Below the pieces are notes generated by a model. The model searched no databases. It was not told where the DNA came from and saw only the letters and a list, made by a program, of their open reading frames with translations. Position numbers and translations under genes: made by a program. A stretch of 24,086 bases of DNA. Origin: G039029935 sp039029935 (GTDB lineage Bacteria > Chloroflexota > Anaerolineae > Caldilineales > Caldilineaceae). Below, piece by piece: positions 22,626 to 24,086 of this stretch (the first letter of the stretch is position 1; each line of letters starts with the position of its first letter). The stretch covers positions 1-24,086 of the forward strand of contig JBCCFC010000022.1 in NCBI GenBank assembly GCA_039029935.1. The letters are read 5' to 3'.

Positions 22626-23342
22626 ATGAAAACAAGATTAGGACGCCTATTCTGGCATCTCTATGGACGCTTTGTCTGGTCAAAACATGAACCTCCTTGG
22701 CGAGAGAAACAGATCGAGGATATTGTCTATGCGATTCAAGGGCAACGCATGAGCAGTACCGATTGTGTGCTGGATGCTGGCTGCGGCACGGGCGAACATG
22801 CGCTGGCACTCGCTGACGCGGGGTTTGACGTGGTGGGCATCGACTACGCCCAGGGCATGTTGCATCATGCCAAGCAAAAGATGCCGCTGGCCTTGGAGGA
22901 TCAGCTTTTATTCTACCAAATGAGTCTGGATGAACCACTGCCCTTTGAGGATGGCTCCTTTGAACATGTCATCAACATTAGCGTACTACAGGCAACCGCA
23001 GACCCGCGCTTCACCCTGCAAGAGTTACACCGTGTCTTGGTGGATGGTGGCACACTCTACCTACTGCATGTCCCCAAGCCTGACTATGCGAACTGGTCTC
23101 TTCGTGAGATGATCACCGACCGCATCAACCACTCCGAGGATATGGGTCTCTTTAGCAAAGGGCTGATTGCCGCCAAATCATTTGCCGAGCGTATGGACCC
23201 AACTCGCTATTGGACATATGATGAAGTGATGGAAATGATGGAAATGGCGGGGTTTACGATGATTGAAGCAAAAGAAGAACCTGTGATTATTGCACATGGT
23301 CGAAAAACGTCGTATCAACAACGCCAAACACAAGCTGAATAA
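22626..23342 (+). CDS. SAM-dependent class I methyltransferase
   Basis: 238 aa, with GAGGT five bases before the ATG. The Rossmann methyltransferase signature is clear. VLDAGCGTGEHALALADAGF is motif I, binding SAM. VVGIDYAQGML carries the acidic residue that binds the SAM ribose. LPFEDGSFEHVINISVLQ is the motif resembling UbiE/methyltransferase_11, and ELHRVLVDGGTLYLLHVPKP follows. The N-terminal extension is basic and aromatic (LGRLFWHLYGRFVW). The substrate is unknown; small-molecule methylation is the usual role. It is followed after 23 bp by the FCP-like phosphatase on the same strand and probably begins a new operon, because a terminator and a palindromic element precede it. Confidence 0.85.
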   Translation: MKTRLGRLFWHLYGRFVWSKHEPPWREKQIEDIVYAIQGQRMSSTDCVLDAGCGTGEHALALADAGFDVVGIDYAQGMLHHAKQKMPLALEDQLLFYQMSLDEPLPFEDGSFEHVINISVLQATADPRFTLQELHRVLVDGGTLYLLHVPKPDYANWSLREMITDRINHSEDMGLFSKGLIAAKSFAERMDPTRYWTYDEVMEMMEMAGFTMIEAKEEPVIIAHGRKTSYQQRQTQAE

Positions 23343-23365
23343 TCAAACGAGATGAGTACATAGCT

Positions 23366-23797
23366 ATGGAAAAACCACGTATCGCTTTTGACCTCGATGA
23401 AACCCTCGGCATCCCCAAGCTGGATAGTGACCGAATCATAGGCTTTCACATTCGCACGGGCGCACGGCCTCTATTGGATGACCTCGCCCCACACTACACA
23501 CTCTGTCTCTGGTCTGTCAGCACACGCAGTTATGTGGACAAGGTGCTGTCCTTTAGATTGGGGTCATATTTTGCCGAAACCTATTCTTGGGACGAACAGC
23601 CTGTTGAGTGGAAAGATGTGCGGCGATTGGACTTTGCCTATCTGATTGATGACTCGTCGTATCATCGGGAAATGGCGGTACAGCATGGCATTGGTGAGTG
23701 GTATATTATCGTGCCGATGATGGGTAGCCCAGAGGATGAGCAGGATTCACTCGCATGGTGCAAGCAAGTCAGACAGGCGTTGTTACAAGGGAGATAG
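23366..23797 (+). CDS. FCP1/NIF-like HAD phosphatase
   Basis: 143 aa. The N-terminus RIAFDLDETLG carries the DxDxT nucleophile motif (Asp9, Asp11). LCLWSVSTRSYVDKVL is the second motif, in the form seen in NLI-interacting-factor/FCP1 phosphatases, whose capless HAD domain dephosphorylates protein or small substrates. FAYLIDDSSYHR supplies the acidic metal-binding pair. It is compact, with no cap insertion visible. It ends 3 bp before the next start, so it is probably translated together with the downstream gene. The ribosome site before the ATG is weak. The substrate cannot be predicted. Confidence 0.75.
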   Translation: MEKPRIAFDLDETLGIPKLDSDRIIGFHIRTGARPLLDDLAPHYTLCLWSVSTRSYVDKVLSFRLGSYFAETYSWDEQPVEWKDVRRLDFAYLIDDSSYHREMAVQHGIGEWYIIVPMMGSPEDEQDSLAWCKQVRQALLQGR

Positions 23798-23800
23798 GCA

Positions 23801-24086
23801 ATGTCATTTACCGATTTCAACTCAGCAGAAGAGGTACAAATCGAATACCAAATCCGGCATATTGAACAGGATTTCTTGAAGATGAATCCTGTTCAGCCGC
23901 CCCAACAGTTTATCGAAGACTACAAATTTAGAAATGACAATTTTGATATCTTTGGGTCGGACGCATCGCGCTGTGAAAACGTCATTTATCCTGTCCTGTT
24001 CGAGGTATGCAGAAAACTTGTCACGGGATACTCGCTTTGGAGTCATAGAGCCATCACAGTCGATACCAAGCTTACGGGAACGCCCG
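23801..24086 (+). CDS. Unknown protein, truncated by window end
   Basis: 95 codons are visible from the ATG at 23801: MSFTDFNSAEEVQIEYQIRH, then FRNDNFDIFGSDASRCENVI and FEVCRKLVTGYSLWSHRAIT, ending VDTKLTGTP at the edge. The start lies 3 bp after the phosphatase stop. The layout (a conserved Glu before an IYPVLFEV helix, then LWSHRAI and LTGTP) recalls uncharacterised PD-(D/E)xK-nuclease-like proteins, in which GTPDY carries a catalytic Asp. That is a memory-based guess, and the decisive residues lie outside the window. Confidence 0.6.
   Translation, partial: MSFTDFNSAEEVQIEYQIRHIEQDFLKMNPVQPPQQFIEDYKFRNDNFDIFGSDASRCENVIYPVLFEVCRKLVTGYSLWSHRAITVDTKLTGTP

Noticed and set aside
1..24086. tRNA, rRNA, replication origin, prophage or transposase
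   Set aside because: I scanned the gaps by eye on both strands and found no cloverleaf with tRNA features, no rRNA-like sequence, no DnaA-box cluster and no transposase or integrase frame. The cloverleaf at 9919-10053 lacks tRNA invariant bases.

Overview
The window is 24,086 bases of mid-GC bacterial DNA. It has no rRNA, tRNA, CRISPR array or recognisable transposase. The best guess for its source is a large-genome Chloroflexota-type bacterium, at moderate to low confidence. The reasons are an EAD1-type NB-ARC/TPR (STAND) protein, very large secreted leucine-rich-repeat (LRR) proteins with FN3 and PPC-like modules, a SCO1/PCuAC copper module, and intergenic DNA filled with nested palindromes. 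No single gene proves the taxonomy.

Layout. 1-7788 (minus strand): two secreted LRR proteins. The first is cut off by the window start. It carries about 27 LRRs, FN3 and PPC-like modules and a C-terminal legumain-like (C13) cysteine protease domain with an intact His/Cys pair. The second (1194 aa) has three LRR blocks, each with its own Cys-containing N-terminal cap, and no protease. 7966-8989 (minus): a toxin-antitoxin pair, with the PIN toxin split by a -1 frameshift exactly at an A8 run. 9191-11246 (minus): a HAD hydrolase and an esterase-like-phytase lipoprotein. 11549-12603 (plus): a YvaD/DUF5360-like gene broken by an in-frame TGA, then a small membrane protein. 12779-15688 (plus): an EAD1-NB-ARC-TPR STAND ATPase with a perfect palindrome inside its coding sequence. 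15757-16992 (minus): an M20 peptidase. 17279-22243 (plus): a probable copper and electron-transfer cluster made of a His-rich membrane protein, SCO1, a membrane cytochrome c fused to a 5'-nucleotidase-like domain that has lost most metal ligands, and a PCuAC chaperone with Met-rich and His/Asp-rich extensions. 22626-24086 (plus): a methyltransferase, an FCP/NIF-like HAD phosphatase and a truncated unknown gene.

How the genes may work together. The copper cluster fits assembly of the CuA/CuB centres of a cytochrome oxidase: PCuAC captures copper outside the membrane, SCO1 delivers or reduces it, and the fused cytochrome may supply electrons. The STAND protein and the PIN pair fit defence or stress-response roles. 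The LRR proteins look like an extracellular recognition pair, one of them armed with a protease.

The most unusual overall feature is the density of nested palindromic elements, in most intergenic gaps and once inside a gene. One family (an outer AGTATC/GATACT clamp around two small hairpins) occurs at three separate loci: once at 4020-4089, as a half-copy at 11261-11283, and as a 96-bp tandem array at 21112-21371.
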